DNA of 64,000 nt, from positions 519,001 through 583,000 of the forward strand of contig CAMRHE010000029.1 in NCBI GenBank assembly GCA_947044405.1. The letters are read 5' to 3'. The first letter of the stretch is position 1; the number at the start of each line of letters is the position of its first letter. The position numbers and the translations under genes are program-made. Shown here piece after piece: positions 21,815-33,604 of this stretch. The notes beneath the pieces were generated by a model. That model saw nothing but the letters and a program-made list of their open reading frames with translations. It was not told the origin of the DNA and did no database searches. Origin of the DNA: Leptodactylus fallax (taxonomy: Eukaryota; Chordata; Amphibia; Anura; Leptodactylidae).

Positions 21815-22820
21815 ATTTGTGTTACATATCTGACCCACTGGACCCCCAGCAATCAATATTTAACTCTTGGAAAACCCCTTTAACTCTAGGCTTTGGAGTC
21901 TAGTTGGTGGTTTGTTGTAATGACAGTCTTCTCTGCATGAGTGTGAAATAGTGGTCAATAACAAAGTAGGACCGCCCGCTGGACTCATAAACTCATATAG
22001 ATAAGATTTACATGAATATAGAAATTAAATCTGTAACTTCTTATTTGGAGCTTTGGTTCTTGACAGTATTTGCACACTGGTAATAAATGAACCCTTTAGT
22101 GATTGATATGTGCAGGTATAAGCTACAATTGTTTACTGTAGTCATAGACATTGACTTAGACAAGGCTCTACTTATGGCTCATATCTGAACCTTCTATAGC
22201 TGGTTCAGACTCAGCTCTCTCACTAGTCCCTATTCTTTTAAGTTTGGGTGGTGTTGGATACAGCAAGGTCCCATCCAATTCCTTCCATTGTTCATATGGC
22301 GTCTTATCTCAGGGGTTGGCTGCCTTATCCTAGTGTCCTGTGAGGCTTGTTGAACCTCTGGGAGCTGTTCCTCTTAAGTATCAGATTGTTCTGGAAGAAG
22401 AAAGGATCACAGGAAGATGGGTTCTGGCTATATAAGACACTCAGGAGTATCACTGGCTGTTCGCCAATTGGCAATGAGAGCTATGCTGGGGTGATGTGTT
22501 AATTGTTAATGGTTTTCTGTCTGTCTTAACAGGGAGAAATCCTTCTCTTTCTGTGTAAGAAATCACATTGTTTAGTGGCAGGAAGCCCCATCAGCAGAAG
22601 CAGTGAGCACAAGTGATATTCACAGCTCCTACACAGACTGGAGTCACTATCAAATGCTGGCAGTGCTATTCTGAAGTATGGGCCAGTGCAGTTTGCAGAC
22701 GCCTTCCTTAATAAAAGACAAAGGATAATAGAGATAGCGAGGACTAAAACATCACATCTAACAAAATAGATAGATAGATACGCAATTGAACCCAAGCTGT
22801 TGGGCTACTCCACAGATTGC
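21815..22820. other. No gene recognised
   Basis: Ordinary-looking AT-rich DNA; a short GATA run at about 22766-22782. The 89-codon minus frame (22526-22795) lacks recognisable features. Confidence 0.45.
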
Positions 22821-22828
22821 ACCTAATC

Positions 22829-23060
22829 CATTTGTGGACACAGATAGCTGAGAGCCCCTGTGCAAGAGCAGTTATGGGCCCCTTGTTTTCCAATATCTCA
22901 GCATAGAGCACCTGTTTATATCTTCCTAAAAAATCCTCTAGTAATTGTTACACATAAAGTTCATTAGCTAGCTTTACCTGCTGTTCAGGTGAAAGGGCCC
23001 CCAGAGCTACTGGGCCCATGGGCAGCTGGACAGATTGCACCATTTGTATGTCCACCTCTG
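22829..23060. mobile_element. hAT-type MITE, 232 bp
   Basis: The right end ACCTCTG and left end CATTTGTGGACA form imperfect inverted repeats (about 14 of 19 positions agree when CAGAGGTGGACATACAAAT is compared with the left end). Eight-base direct repeats flank it: ACCTAATC (22821-22828) and ACCTGATC (23061-23068), seven of eight identical. That is the duplication length made by hAT transposases. It contains GGGCCCC-rich words and no coding sequence. Confidence 0.6.
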
Positions 23061-23068
23061 ACCTGATC

Positions 23069-24465
23069 AATGAGAGTCCATGAAGGAGGACTATACGTGA
23101 GTAAATTATTTCTGAGGATCCGTCTGATAAAGTAACTGTTCAAGCAGGCTAGTGTGTGGCATTTTATTCCAACTATACAACTTTAGATTCTTTTATTCAA
23201 ATCTGGTCACACTTATATTACGTTATTTTGTCAAGGAATCCTAACTATTAATATCTTCTACGTTCTGAAGGTTGGTGTGTAAATGGGTTACAATGACACC
23301 TCGCTGTTCCTCATTCTATATATCCCTTCCTCTCATGATTTATTCTCAGATCACAAAAGACATGGGGAAGGCCACGACGCCAGTAGAACAGTTGGCAGTT
23401 CTTGTGTCTGGCATGAACAACTAAAAATGAAAGCTATGCCCAAGCATAAAATTTGACACGGTTTCCCGGTAATCCTTTCATGTTGCATAATTCTTCATGA
23501 CCTGTGAGATTCAGGCATAACCTATAGTCACACAGGCAGCTGTCCAGCCTTCCTCTCCTTTCTGTGTGTCTGGCATCCTGTTCACATCAAAGTACAGACT
23601 TTCCATAGTACTGCAAATAGTTATCACACCATACCGGCAACGAACGACAGCTATTAAGCATAATACAGAAAAAGATGAAGAAGTCCTCCATACAGAATAG
23701 AGGAAAAAAAGAGACAAAGAAAACAAAATTTGAAATCTGGAAATATAAAATAATAAAGGCTTTAAAGACGTCCATACACATTAAATGTCCCGGTTGGGCC
23801 AACTATCTAATGTACATGGGGTCAACTGGGTGATCTTTTTGTTCTTGGGGAGACAGGCCTCTGCCAGAGGAGTTTGGAAGCAGTTTTTTTCCCTTCTCCT
23901 ATTCAGTGCACTGTTGGGCTGAGTGTGCATGTGTATAGAGGTGCAGGGCTGAATAGTTGTCAGCCGAACAAGCATCTCATGTGTATGGCTGGCTTAAGTC
24001 TGAGGTGTGATGTAAACAGGAAGCAGCTAATACAAGTAGTTAGTTTAATAAAACATGGAAGAAAATGGAATTGTCTGAGCAAAAAAACAACACATTGGGG
24101 TCTTTTCTATCCCTTTACAGACCATGTCTGATTTTTTGCATAATTTGCATTCCATTTGGACCTAAGAATTCATCCACAAACAAAAGGTCTCTATTTTTAG
24201 TGTGTCTGCCAGTGTATCCTGCAGAGAAAGTATTGTTCACTTTACAGTGAGCTTTACGACTTCCTTAAATACAATATGGACTTTTGCATGCAACCTGAAC
24301 GATTATTGTGTAATTTTAATGAACTATGTAATTATGCTAAAATAAGTGAAAATAATATAACAAAATATCAAGAAATTTTACTACTATGGGATTTACTACA
24401 ATAAAAAAAATATTTGCCCTCTTTTAGATGTTACTCTATTATTACAATGTTTTCTGACCTTAAAG
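23069..24465. other. No gene recognised
   Basis: No bounded element or coding feature is seen. Short frames around 23511-24250 show no domain signature. Confidence 0.45.
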
Positions 24466-24588
24466 GGGGTCTGTCAGTATGAACAACAGTTGTAAGCTAA
24501 ACAGATATTACTGTAGGGCTGTTCACACTGATTCCAATAGTATCTTTATTATTGCGATTTGATGTTCCAAATATGAGAAATTCAGGTA

Positions 24589-24589
24589 G

Positions 24590-24625
<36 letters not shown>

Positions 24626-24626
24626 G
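24589..24626. repeat. (GATA)n microsatellite
   Basis: About nine uninterrupted GATA units, then GAGATAT. A repeat-rich MITE-like stretch surrounds it, beginning TTAAAGGGGGTCTGTCAGTA at about 24461; its far end is not clear. Confidence 0.95.
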
Positions 24627-24729
24627 ATATTATATGCAAATTAGTCCCTAGGTGCTACTTGGGGCTTTCCGTCAAATTTGAGTGTCCTTAGTTTATAACT
24701 GATATTGTTGCTTACAAACTCTCTTTGAG

Positions 24730-24982
24730 TAAAAACCACGGCGCTTTACAGTCACTGTGTAGTGAATCCCATACCCACACTGCAGTAAAATCCGTGCAGT
24801 GGACACACTGCGATTTCCAAAACTGTCACGTTTTTGGAAATCACAGCATGTCAGTTATACCTACGGAAATGCTGGCTGTTTCCCTATAGGTATAACTGAA
24901 GCAGAAAGTCCGCAGAGGAAGCCTGCAGGGAAATGCGCGTTGCCGCCGTGGTTTTTCCTGCAGCGCTCCATGGGGCCTTAGC
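24730..24982. mobile_element. Copy of the 'TAAGGCCCCA' palindromic element, left end lost
   Basis: Ends TGGGGCCTTAGCC and contains TTATACCTACGGAAA and AATCGCAGCATGTCA-like blocks shared with 50142-50686, 53818-54142 and 56485-56624. The expected left terminus GGCTAAGGCCCCA is absent. Non-coding. Confidence 0.65.
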
Positions 24983-25336
24983 CTAAAAGAAAATATATTA
25001 TTAATCTTGTAAGCAACATTAATTTTCCAATATTGCATTTTGTTTTTTTCCTTCCCCACTTTCCAAAAGCCACAACTTTTTTATTTTTCTGTTCCTGAGC
25101 GCTTATTTTTGCAGAACAAATTATACTTCATAGTATCCATTTAATGAAAAAATTCTGAATGGAGTGTAATCAGAAAAAAAATGCAACTGCACAATTTTTA
25201 TACAGACTTTCTTCTTACAATGTTCACCACGTGGTAAAAATGACACTTTACAGTATATTCTGTAGATTTTTGGTGCAGAATCACATGTTTTATTAAATAA
25301 GACTACGTTGTCACAATAAAGTTAGTGACCATTTAT

Positions 25337-25672
25337 AAGGTGTCTGTCACTAGAACCCAGCATATCAAAATCCAGATATATAGGCTTGGGTCAACTAAAT
25401 TGTGTTTTCCTTGGTAATCTAGGCCTCTGTTGCCAAGTCAGAATGTAAGTGAGCTTTTTGGAGCAAGGAGGGCATTGCTGCTTACCTCTTTGGAGCAACA
25501 GTAATGCTCTCATTGTTCCATAGAACTCATTTGTATATTGACAAAAAACATCTGTACCTTGGCAACAGAGGCTCCAATTCACTAGTGGAAATCACTGTTT
25601 GATTGAGGTGACCCTAACCTATTTATCTGCAGGGGTGGGTTGATATGCTGGTTTCGGGTGATAGACTCCCTT
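25337..25672. mobile_element. MITE with GTCTGTCAC-type ends
   Basis: The left end GGTGTCTGTCACTAGAACCCAG is answered on the right by CTGGTTTCGGGTGATAGACTCCC, followed by TT. The inner words CAGCATATCAA and TTGATATGCTG are complementary. Two further inverted words (TTGCCAAG / CTTGGCAA) make the middle foldable. The TTAA target duplication has decayed. Confidence 0.7.
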
Positions 25673-25679
25673 CAACGCT

Positions 25680-26119
25680 GTCTCCTGATTCCTGACGAAC
25701 AACTGTTTTCTAGAGCTGCAAAATACTTTAACTATACAGTTCTGTAAACAGTTCAGAATCTGGGAATGTTATTGAAAACTGCTGGCAAACAATTAAACTG
25801 TATGTGCGTTGACCCGTTGCTTTAGTGATCATTGCTTCCCCCATATAATTTGTACTGGCCTGTGCAAAGAAGGACTATACAAATAAATGCTGATAGATGT
25901 GTTACATTGTTCACAGGTATTTCCCCTCCTTTTGATCAATCTGTGTAATAGGACATTAGGTCAGGTTCAGATTCCTCTTCAAATTCTGTCCCTGTTTACT
26001 CATCTAATAGTCTCAGAAACAATGGGACTAATCAGCAGTACTCTCATCCCATGGATACTTCTGCTAATTCAGCAAAGACTGGGACACCTAGCAAACTTTT
26101 TACTGGAGACTTCCCTCTA
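25680..26119. other. No gene recognised
   Basis: No bounded element; a 77-codon frame at 25887 without features. Confidence 0.4.
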
Positions 26120-26395
26120 GAGCCCATATGGTATAACGCCCCTTTTCCTGCCCCCACCCACACAGTATAACATCCCCTTTACCATAGCTCACACAGTATA
26201 AAGAAAGCAATCTTGACTGGCCCCCACACAGTATAATGCGCATTTACTGACCCCCACATGGCGTAATGCCCCATTTACTGGCCCTCACATGGTATAAAGG
26301 TCCCTTTACTGGCTCCCACATGGTATAAAGGTCCCTTTACTTGCTCCCACACAGTATACCACCCCCTTCACTTTACACAGTACAACACCACTTAA
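26120..26395. repeat. Tandem repeat, unit about 35-40 bp
   Basis: Seven imperfect units of the form GGCCCCCACACAGTATAA followed by TGCCCCTTTACT. Related wording occurs at 27290-27760, 52805-52910 and 62340-62480, so this satellite-like motif is dispersed through the region. Confidence 0.75.
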
Positions 26396-26580
26396 GGTCG
26401 TGTGCCCCATAACAGCCGCTATTTGTGCACGATTGAGCGGAAAGCTTCTTTTTTTGAGCATCCCATTAAAAACAATGGGAAAGCAGATTCCGGCTGGAAT
26501 TTGGAGCTGACTTTGAATCCGTCTCAAAATCAGCTACAAATTCCTCCATGTTGAGGTAGCCTGAAGCAGGCAATAGCTTG

Positions 26581-27135
26581 TTAAATAATAACTGAGCGAA
26601 TGTGTAGTTCTTCAGTCACATTCTCTTTGTCTAAGTATGATTTTATATGTGGCAATAGAACAGCTTTAAAAAGACCAGAAACACCCCTTTTAGTTAAATT
26701 AGCATGAATTCCATAATTTGCACAAAGCGTGAAACTGTCCGATATACTGTATTTTGGGACTGTTTGCAAGAGGAATCCTATTAAAGCATTTTACTTTCCA
26801 TAAAACTCTCGTGGACTTATTATCAACCATAAAGATAGAAATGTAAACTAGCAGGAAACTAGAAATGGAGGATTATAGGAACATATTAGATGTTTGTGTG
26901 ATCTGACAGTCATCACATTCACTAGACATCAAGTGTTATTAATGTGCATATAGGAAACATAAGGCTTTCCTGTCAAACAGAATAACACAACTGTGAGATG
27001 TTCTCTTATTTCCTTTGTTGAATAGCATGGTCTTTCAAGAAACAAGTAGTGTCGTAAACTGGAATGGAATATTAGATCATTTCTGGTTTTATCAGAAAAA
27101 GAGAATTATATAGTTATTTCCTACACTAATAAATC
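26581..27135. other. No gene recognised
   Basis: AT-rich, no bounded repeat or coding signal. Confidence 0.4.
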
Positions 27136-27289
27136 CTCTAGATCAGTGGTTTTCACCCTTTTCAAGTGAAGTACCCCCTGGTGAGAAAATGTTTCAACTG
27201 AGTACCCCCAAAGTAGGGATCACTTATAAATGTTAATAAAATAAGGCTTTATTTAGAGCCTTTGTTAACAATTATGTAATAGGCCCCAT

Positions 27290-27760
27290 CAGTGCCCTAA
27301 TATGTACTCTAATGGCCCTCACACTCAGTAGAATGGCCCCTTCAGTGCCGCACATATAATATAATGGATCCCACAGTGTACCCACATGTAATATAATAGC
27401 CTCCACTTTTTATATAATTAATCCCACATATAATAAAATGCCCCCCATGCTTAGTGACATTTAAGGAGCGAGTGGTAAGATGCATTCATTACCTACCACT
27501 GGGGTAGATTAAGGGTAACATGAGACTGTTTAGAAAGTGCAGTCTCCCCTCCATTCATGCCAAAGATCCCTGTGACAAAATAGCATCCCAGAGCAGCCCT
27601 TCCAAGCAGTATAATGTCCCATAGCAACTCCTACATGCAGTATAATGTCCTATAGTGACCCCTCCATGCAGTATAATGTCTCATAGTGGCCCCCATGCAG
27701 TTTAAAGTCCCTTAGTGGCCCCTCCACCAAGTATAATGTCCCAGAGTGGCCCCTCCACGT
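27290..27760. repeat. Tandem repeat of 'TATAATGTCCCATAGTGGCCCC' type
   Basis: About ten degenerate units, 30-40 bp each, clearest at 27600-27760 where GCAGTATAATGTCCCATAG recurs. Same dispersed family as 26120-26395. Confidence 0.7.
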
Positions 27761-29054
27761 TAATGAAATTTAAAAAAAATCCCATATACATAGAGACTTT
27801 CTAACAATTTTGGATTTGTCCGAAACTGAAATTGTGTCACCCACAAACTGCTAAGAGGAGGTCCAGGGGAGATGAAAAAAACATAATAAAAAGTTTTACC
27901 TACCTCCACCAGGCTCCAGCACAGGTATCGGGTCCTCTTTAGCCTCCTAAATGATGTCAAGGACTGCTGAGGCCTGTGATTATCCTCATTATGCCTTGTG
28001 ACCCATGATACTACTGAGGCCCAATCACAGGCCTAAACAGTCCCTGACACCACTTGGAAGGCTGGAAGAGGCCAAAGAGGAAAAAACACAGATGCCACAG
28101 TCCAGCGGACGTGACTAACACTGTTTATGCTTGCTCAGCTCTCTCTGATCGTTATACTCTGAGGGTCTGAACAGACCCTACAGTATAATAGTAATTTGTG
28201 AGTGGTAAACCTCTTCTCAGCATGGACATCTTCGTCTATTGCCATCCTCTGAGCATCCTCAATATGATGTCATTATGTTCTGGTGATGTCATAATGGTCT
28301 TGGAATTCCATTGTAAAAGGTCAATCTCATTTGTATATGCAGTAAATGTCAAACTCATTTGCTTGTGCCACTGACAATATTATGTGTTTTAAACCCTGGA
28401 AGCCCCTTTAATGCCCATAATTCTTAGTCCCAGCCTAGTGTATCTTTATTTTATTACATTCTCTTTCATAGCCCTGAGCTAGGAAATATAGAACAAGTGT
28501 GATATATAAAGAATTTCCTGTAAGATATAACATGAGATGTCAGTGTGGAGCTCTGTGACTGGATAAAAGCAGGAGGGCCTGTTATTACTTTTATACTTTT
28601 TACAGGGCTGCAAGGTGATATAATACCTTATATATAGTAATATGCAGTAGAGGATATATGACTGCTCACAATATGCACTTCAGGTAAACCTTCCTGTTAA
28701 TTACTGACAAAAACTTTCAAAACAAGGTTCTGCAATAGCGCCCCCTATGCATTATGAACACCATATTTATCAAAAACACCGCACCCCTTGTTGACACTTG
28801 TTGGTGTAAGGTAAAAAAAAAATTCTGTACTGGGATATACATAAATATATATTTCAAATTAGTGCCAAAATCACCCCCAGACAGTCCCACAACAGTGCTA
28901 ACTATATGCAAATTCCAACCAATCACTGTCAAAAAGTCTTGCCTTAGTGCCATATTGGAGGTTCGCCACTTGTAAATTACTATTATTCTCTATGGGGGCC
29001 CATAGGAGGTGCGGACAATCCAAAAAACACCTTTCCTCACATCTGCTTGGTTTC

Positions 29055-29533
29055 CAGAAAAAGGATGGACAGCACTCCAGTTTCCAAAGGAGTTTTTTTA
29101 TTTTATTATCACAGTACCACAGTTCACAAAAGGTCTAGGGGCGCATAATAGTTGCACAGAACAATATTAGACTGTAAGATATGTTTTTTGACTGTCAGAT
29201 ATGCAACATTTCGGGCTATTATTGCCCTTCATCAGGCTATATGAGAAGTCAGTGCTTGTAGGTGCAAGCCACTACGGCATGGAACAAGTTAATAGACCCA
29301 AGTGGTAGGAAGGAGAAAGCAGGTGGCAGCTGTTCTCTCCTACTTCCTACTGCTTGGGTCTATTACCTTGTTCGGAGCCCTAGTGCATATCTGACAGTCA
29401 AAAAACATATCTTACAGTCTAACATTGTTCTGTGCAATTATTATGCGCCTCTTGACCTTTTGTGAGCCGTGATACTATGATAATAAAATAAGCAAGCTCA
29501 ATTGGAAACTGGAGTGCTGCCCATCCTTTTTCT
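29055..29533. mobile_element. Inverted-repeat unit with hammerhead-like core (Penelope-like)
   Basis: Arms of about 150 bp (29055-29205 and 29385-29533) are inverted copies, e.g. CAGAAAAAGGATGG against CCATCCTTTTTCTG and CATATCTGACAGTCAAAAAA on the right arm. The 180-bp spacer holds a second inverted pair (GTTAATAGACCCAAGTGGTAGGA against TCCTACTGCTTGGGTCTATTA in shortened form). On the minus strand, 29235-29209 reads CTGATGA, one extra A, a GGGC/GCCC stem and GAAA, the hammerhead core order. Element type is inferred. Confidence 0.5.
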
Positions 29534-30025
29534 GAGTACCTGAAGTATTTGGAGGAGTCCGGCCAGTCCTCCCTTGAATTGTGCACCCGACGCCGTCTAC
29601 TGAGAGTGTGCTGCCTATACACCCCTCCTTGCTAGATCTCCTTCATTTCCAGTATTCACTGCAGGCTCTTCCACCCTCTTCTCTGAAGTCACGTGCCCTG
29701 GGGTAATCAGTGAGGCCCAATCACATTGAGCCAACCGAAGTCATGATGCTTGAACCTTGTCCAAATGGAAACTTGTTGGTGAACTTCACAATTGTTTTTT
29801 AAAAAAAATATTGCAAGGTTCATCCATTACTATTTGTGACTATGCCCATTCCATGCACCAAGCATCAAGGGCAGGTGGGAGCATTTATCAGTTTTTACTG
29901 AACGAGATGTAAGTGTGTCTGGTTGTAAAGGTGAGCATTAAACAAGGTGAGAATCATAGGAGAGAGAGAGAAAATAGAAAGCATAAAAGCTTAGTCTCCA
30001 TGGGCCAATTGGTCCAGTACATGAA

Positions 30026-30150
30026 TCTGACAGGCAGTACAGCCCCATTGATTTTAATGCCGCTGACAGGCAGTACAGCTCTATTGATTTTAATGCTGCT
30101 GACAGGCAGTACAGCTCCATTGATTTAATGCCGCTGACAAGCAGTACAGT
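30026..30150. repeat. Tandem repeat, 36-bp unit, about 3.5 copies
   Basis: Units CTGACAGGCAGTACAGC then CCATTGATTTTAATGCCG repeat with few changes. The last unit is partial. Translated frames give repetitive TGSTAPLILMPL-type peptides that are by-products. Confidence 0.9.
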
Positions 30151-30626
30151 CCCTTTGAAAACCATAAAGCTAACTGACCAGTTCCCTGATGTTTTTGTGA
30201 AATCAGTGGTGCTCAATTTCCTGCAAGAGGCATAAAAATGAACTGTATAATATCCAAATTGATGGGACCATCCCTGCCAGTGGCATTGAAATAAATGGGA
30301 CTATACTGTGTATCATATCCATATCCACACTGCCAAAAAGAAGATTGACCCCATCTGTAGACAGCTGTTTTTGGGTTCTTCTGCTCTCTAGAGATGAAGT
30401 CAGCCTCACTGTTCAAGTAGCTTAATGACACATAGTGTCACTACACCACGTGACCTACATGACCGCTGAGGCCCAATCACAGGCCTTAGTGGTCCCTGAC
30501 ATCATCTCTGGTGGGCAAAGGAGCCCAGGAGAGGTGAGTAACATTGTTTGTTGTGTTTGATCACCTCCCCGGGTCCTCTGCTTATTATTGATGAAACCCC
30601 AGAGTGTAACTGTAGTTCGTGAGTTG

Positions 30627-30863
30627 GTAGAGACTTTGTACTCAAAAAGATAGTGTTAAAATTTCTTATTTATCACCGGTCCAGTGTCAATAGTGAACAA
30701 ATTTCTTTAGAAGTGTATGAACAACATGGAGTGTAGAGTAAATGTTTTCAGTCCTTATAAGACCTTCATCAGACTCTCAGAACTCCACAAAATGGTAAAC
30801 ATGAAACTGGTATCATATAAGAAATTTTGACACTATCTTTTGGAGCACGAAGTCTCTATCAAT
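30627..30863. mobile_element. Second inverted-repeat unit with hammerhead-like core
   Basis: Arms at 30627-30676 and 30815-30863 are inverted (TAGAGACTTTGTACTC against GGAGCACGAAGTCTCTA; ATTTCTTATTTAT against TATAAGAAATTTT). In the spacer, minus strand 30772-30746 reads CTGATGA, an extra A, GGTC, a loop, GACT and GAAA. The arrangement resembles 29055-29533 in miniature with unrelated sequence. Confidence 0.45.
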
Positions 30864-31764
30864 ATATGATTGACGGTTTGGGACCCTACTTCTTTGCTCC
30901 CTAAAACCAGATTTTGAGTGCTATACCACACCTCTTTACTGTAGTTCGTGAGTGACACACACTTACCCCACAAACAATCATTAGGGGCGAAGGGCTCTCA
31001 CCACGTGTACCTCTGGGGATGTTTGTATGTACCCCAAGGGGTACATGTATCGTGATTTGAGAATCATTGCTCTAGAGGAATTATATTAAAAACAGAACTT
31101 TGAGATCACGAACTCACAATCACTCTCAAATGCCAGTCCCTTATAGTCCGGGACCACATCTAAAATCTGTATCTTATGTTCATGGTATAACCGTGAAGGG
31201 TCTATTACCTTTCATAGTCTCCAAGAATATCAATTTGAACCCCCATTGTCTGAGAGTGGTCATAACCATTCCACCTCTGGTAAGAATGCTGGGCCACATG
31301 ATGAGCACTGTTGAATCAGTTATGAGGCAACACATTGGATTAGAGCAGTTTATCTTTTTCTTCTAGGTACTATACTCTCTTGCTGTGCTTGATAGGGTTT
31401 TCTCCCATTACATTTAAACTGCCTAATATTGTCCTTTTCAGGAAGGCTATGGATCTCTGTTCAGTTTAGGGCGGTAGGACCAGCTACCTACAGGCTTTTT
31501 GCTTTCTCTTTCTCAGTCTTCTGCTATGGGGCAAACAGTCATTGCTCCTAGTCCCACCATTCTCTGATCTAGGCAGAAGTATAATGGGACAGTTATGACT
31601 GTTCTCAGACAAGGGTGGTTCAAATTGATATTCTAGGAGACTATGAGAGGTAGTAGAACCTTCAGGGTTATACCTTGAACATAAGATACAGCCGTTTTAG
31701 ATCCCAGACTATAAGGGACTGGCATTTGGGAGTTGGTGATCTTGAATTTTTTTTTTAATATACA

Positions 31765-32266
31765 GTATCTCACAGAAGTGAGTACAATGCTCACATTTTT
31801 GTAATTATTTCATTATATATATATTTTTATGGGACAACACTGAAGATATGAAACTTTGATACAATGTAAAGTAGTCAGTGTACACCTTGTATAACAATGT
31901 AAATTTATTGTGCCATCCAAATCACTCAACACACAGCCATTAATGTATAAGCCCCTGACAACAAAAGTGAGTACACTCCTTAGTGAAAATGGACAAATCA
32001 TGCCCCAAGTGTCAATATTTTGTGTGGCCACCATTATTGCCTTAACCTTCTTGGGTATGGAGTTCACTAGAGCATCACAGGTTGCCACTGGAATCCTCTT
32101 CCACTCCTCTGTGACGACATCACAGAGACCTTGCGCTCCTCCACTTTCCATTTGAGGATGCCCCACAGATGCTCAGTAGGGTTTAGGTCTGGAGACATGC
32201 TTGGCCAGTCCAGCACCTTTACCCTCAGTTTCTTTAGCAAGGCAGTGGTCGTGTCAGAATCCTGGT
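31765..32266 (-). mobile_element. Tc1-like element, truncated, with transposase C-terminus
   Basis: Begins CAGTATCTCACAGAAGTGAG after TA and continues with TIR-type sequence (GTGAGTACAATGCTCAC). Minus-strand sequence at about 32166-31990 corresponds to the C-terminal quarter of a Tc1 transposase (GHPQMESGG..., EEWKRIPVATC, NSIPKKVKAIM). The element stops near 32266 without reaching the catalytic centre or the other terminus. Confidence 0.82.
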
Positions 32267-32530
32267 GTATTTTTCTAATTTACCACCAGTGGCCACTGTT
32301 TCTCTCACTCTGAACTATTGTGTTGCACTTCCACTCCTCACCACTGGAGGCTGCTGTGTTATCCTAGGATTTTCCCTCAAACAAGATAACTGATGTGTGC
32401 CAATTTGAAGCAATTCAACCATTGCTCGAGTATTGTGACTTGTTCCAGTCTCCAGCTCCTCTGAACTGCCTTTCCCAGACTGTTTCTACTCCTCACTGTA
32501 TTACCCTTGCGATCTACACCTCAAGCCAGG

Positions 32531-32700
32531 GTCAATTTGTAGTTATTTATCTGGATGATATACTAATCTTCTCCAACTCTTAAGAAGAACACCAGAACCA
32601 TGTCTGAGTTGTGCTACAGCGTCTACGAACTCATCAACTCTATATTAAGTTGGAGAAATGTGAATTTCATCAAACAGAAATTCAGTTCATCTCAATATGG
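32531..32700 (+). pseudogene. Ty3/gypsy reverse transcriptase scrap
   Basis: In frame, the sequence reads QFVVIYLDDILIFSNS, the YLDD box and following strand of gypsy-type reverse transcriptase. After a stop at 32581 it continues with EEHQNHV and, after another stop, IKLEKCEFHQ-like sequence, the next conserved block. Only about 55 codons survive between unrelated repeats. The YLDD active-site aspartates are intact but the fragment is too short to be functional. Confidence 0.85.
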
Positions 32701-32750
32701 GCACGCACACCACTGCATAAAATCAGTGTGAGCATGGTCACCTTGCTTAA

Positions 32751-33115
32751 AGGGAGTCTATCATTAAAAAAACACCTTTTAAACTAATGTCATGTAGGAA
32801 TGGCCTTTAAAAAGGCCATTCTACTCCTACCTTCCATTCTTTTCTTCTCCCAACCGTTTCTGATAAAAATTTGTTTCTTGAGTTATGCCATCACGGAGCA
32901 CCTTTGGCGTTCCTCCGGTGCCGTGAGCACCCCCTACGTCATAGCTTTCCACCGTCCCTTAGTCCGTTGTGTTCACTCCTCTCTTCCTGTTCTCTGTATC
33001 TTCTGCCTTTTGTAGGCATCGGACATAGCGCTGTAACAGACCGCTGGAAAATGGCAGCTCGGGCAGAGCTGACTGCGCATGCCCGGGCCACCAGAAATGG
33101 AATAAAAGCAGTCAA
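32751..33115. mobile_element. Left part of a TTAA-type MITE
   Basis: TTAA at 32747-32750 followed by AGGGAGTCTATCATT, the same terminus that closes 10790-11072 in inverted form. GGCCTTTAAAAAGGCC at about 32802-32818 is a perfect palindrome. The right end is not found; the boundary given is approximate. Confidence 0.6.
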
Positions 33116-33602
33116 AAAACCCACAGAATGGTACAAATGAAAAGCAGAGCTCATCAAAAAATAATTGCTCAACTGTTTCTGATTTTCTTTTATATAAAGT
33201 GTTTATTGTATAAAAATAGCCAAACATAGAAACTATATAAATTTGGTATCAGCATAATCGCACTGTCCCATAGAATAAAGGTAATATATTATTCAAAGGG
33301 TGAATGGTACTTTTAATTAAACAATGCCAGAATTGGTGATTTTTATTTATTTATTTTAAATCCCCCTGAAATAATTATTAACATTTAGTCAATAAGTCAT
33401 AGGCACCCTAATATGGTGTCACAGAAAAATACAACTTGTCTCATAAAAAAAACTCTCAAACAGCTACATTGACTGATAAATAAAAAAAAAGTATAACTTT
33501 CAGAATGTGAGAATGAAAAAATGTAAAGAGCTACCATGTCCTGAAGGTCATAACTGGCTGTGTCCTTAAAGGGCTAATGGGGAGACAGAAATAAACAAAA
33601 GT
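33116..33602. other. No gene recognised
   Basis: AT-rich DNA between a MITE and a Tc1 element; nothing bounded. Confidence 0.4.
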
Positions 33603-33604
33603 TA

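Larger units (their letters stand above)
27144..31069. mobile_element. Old hAT-type element or composite, 3.9 kb
   Basis: Opens CAGTGGTTTTCACCC and closes GATTTGAGAATCATTG; the outer 12 bases agree at 9 positions when inverted. Both termini carry GTACCCC words (AAGTACCCCCTGG near the left, TACCCCAAGGGGTAC near the right). Flanks CTCTAGAT (27136-27143) and CTCTAGAG (31070-31077) match at 7 of 8 bases, as a hAT target duplication would. No transposase can be read. The interior holds tandem arrays and two inverted Penelope-like units, described separately. Confidence 0.5.
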
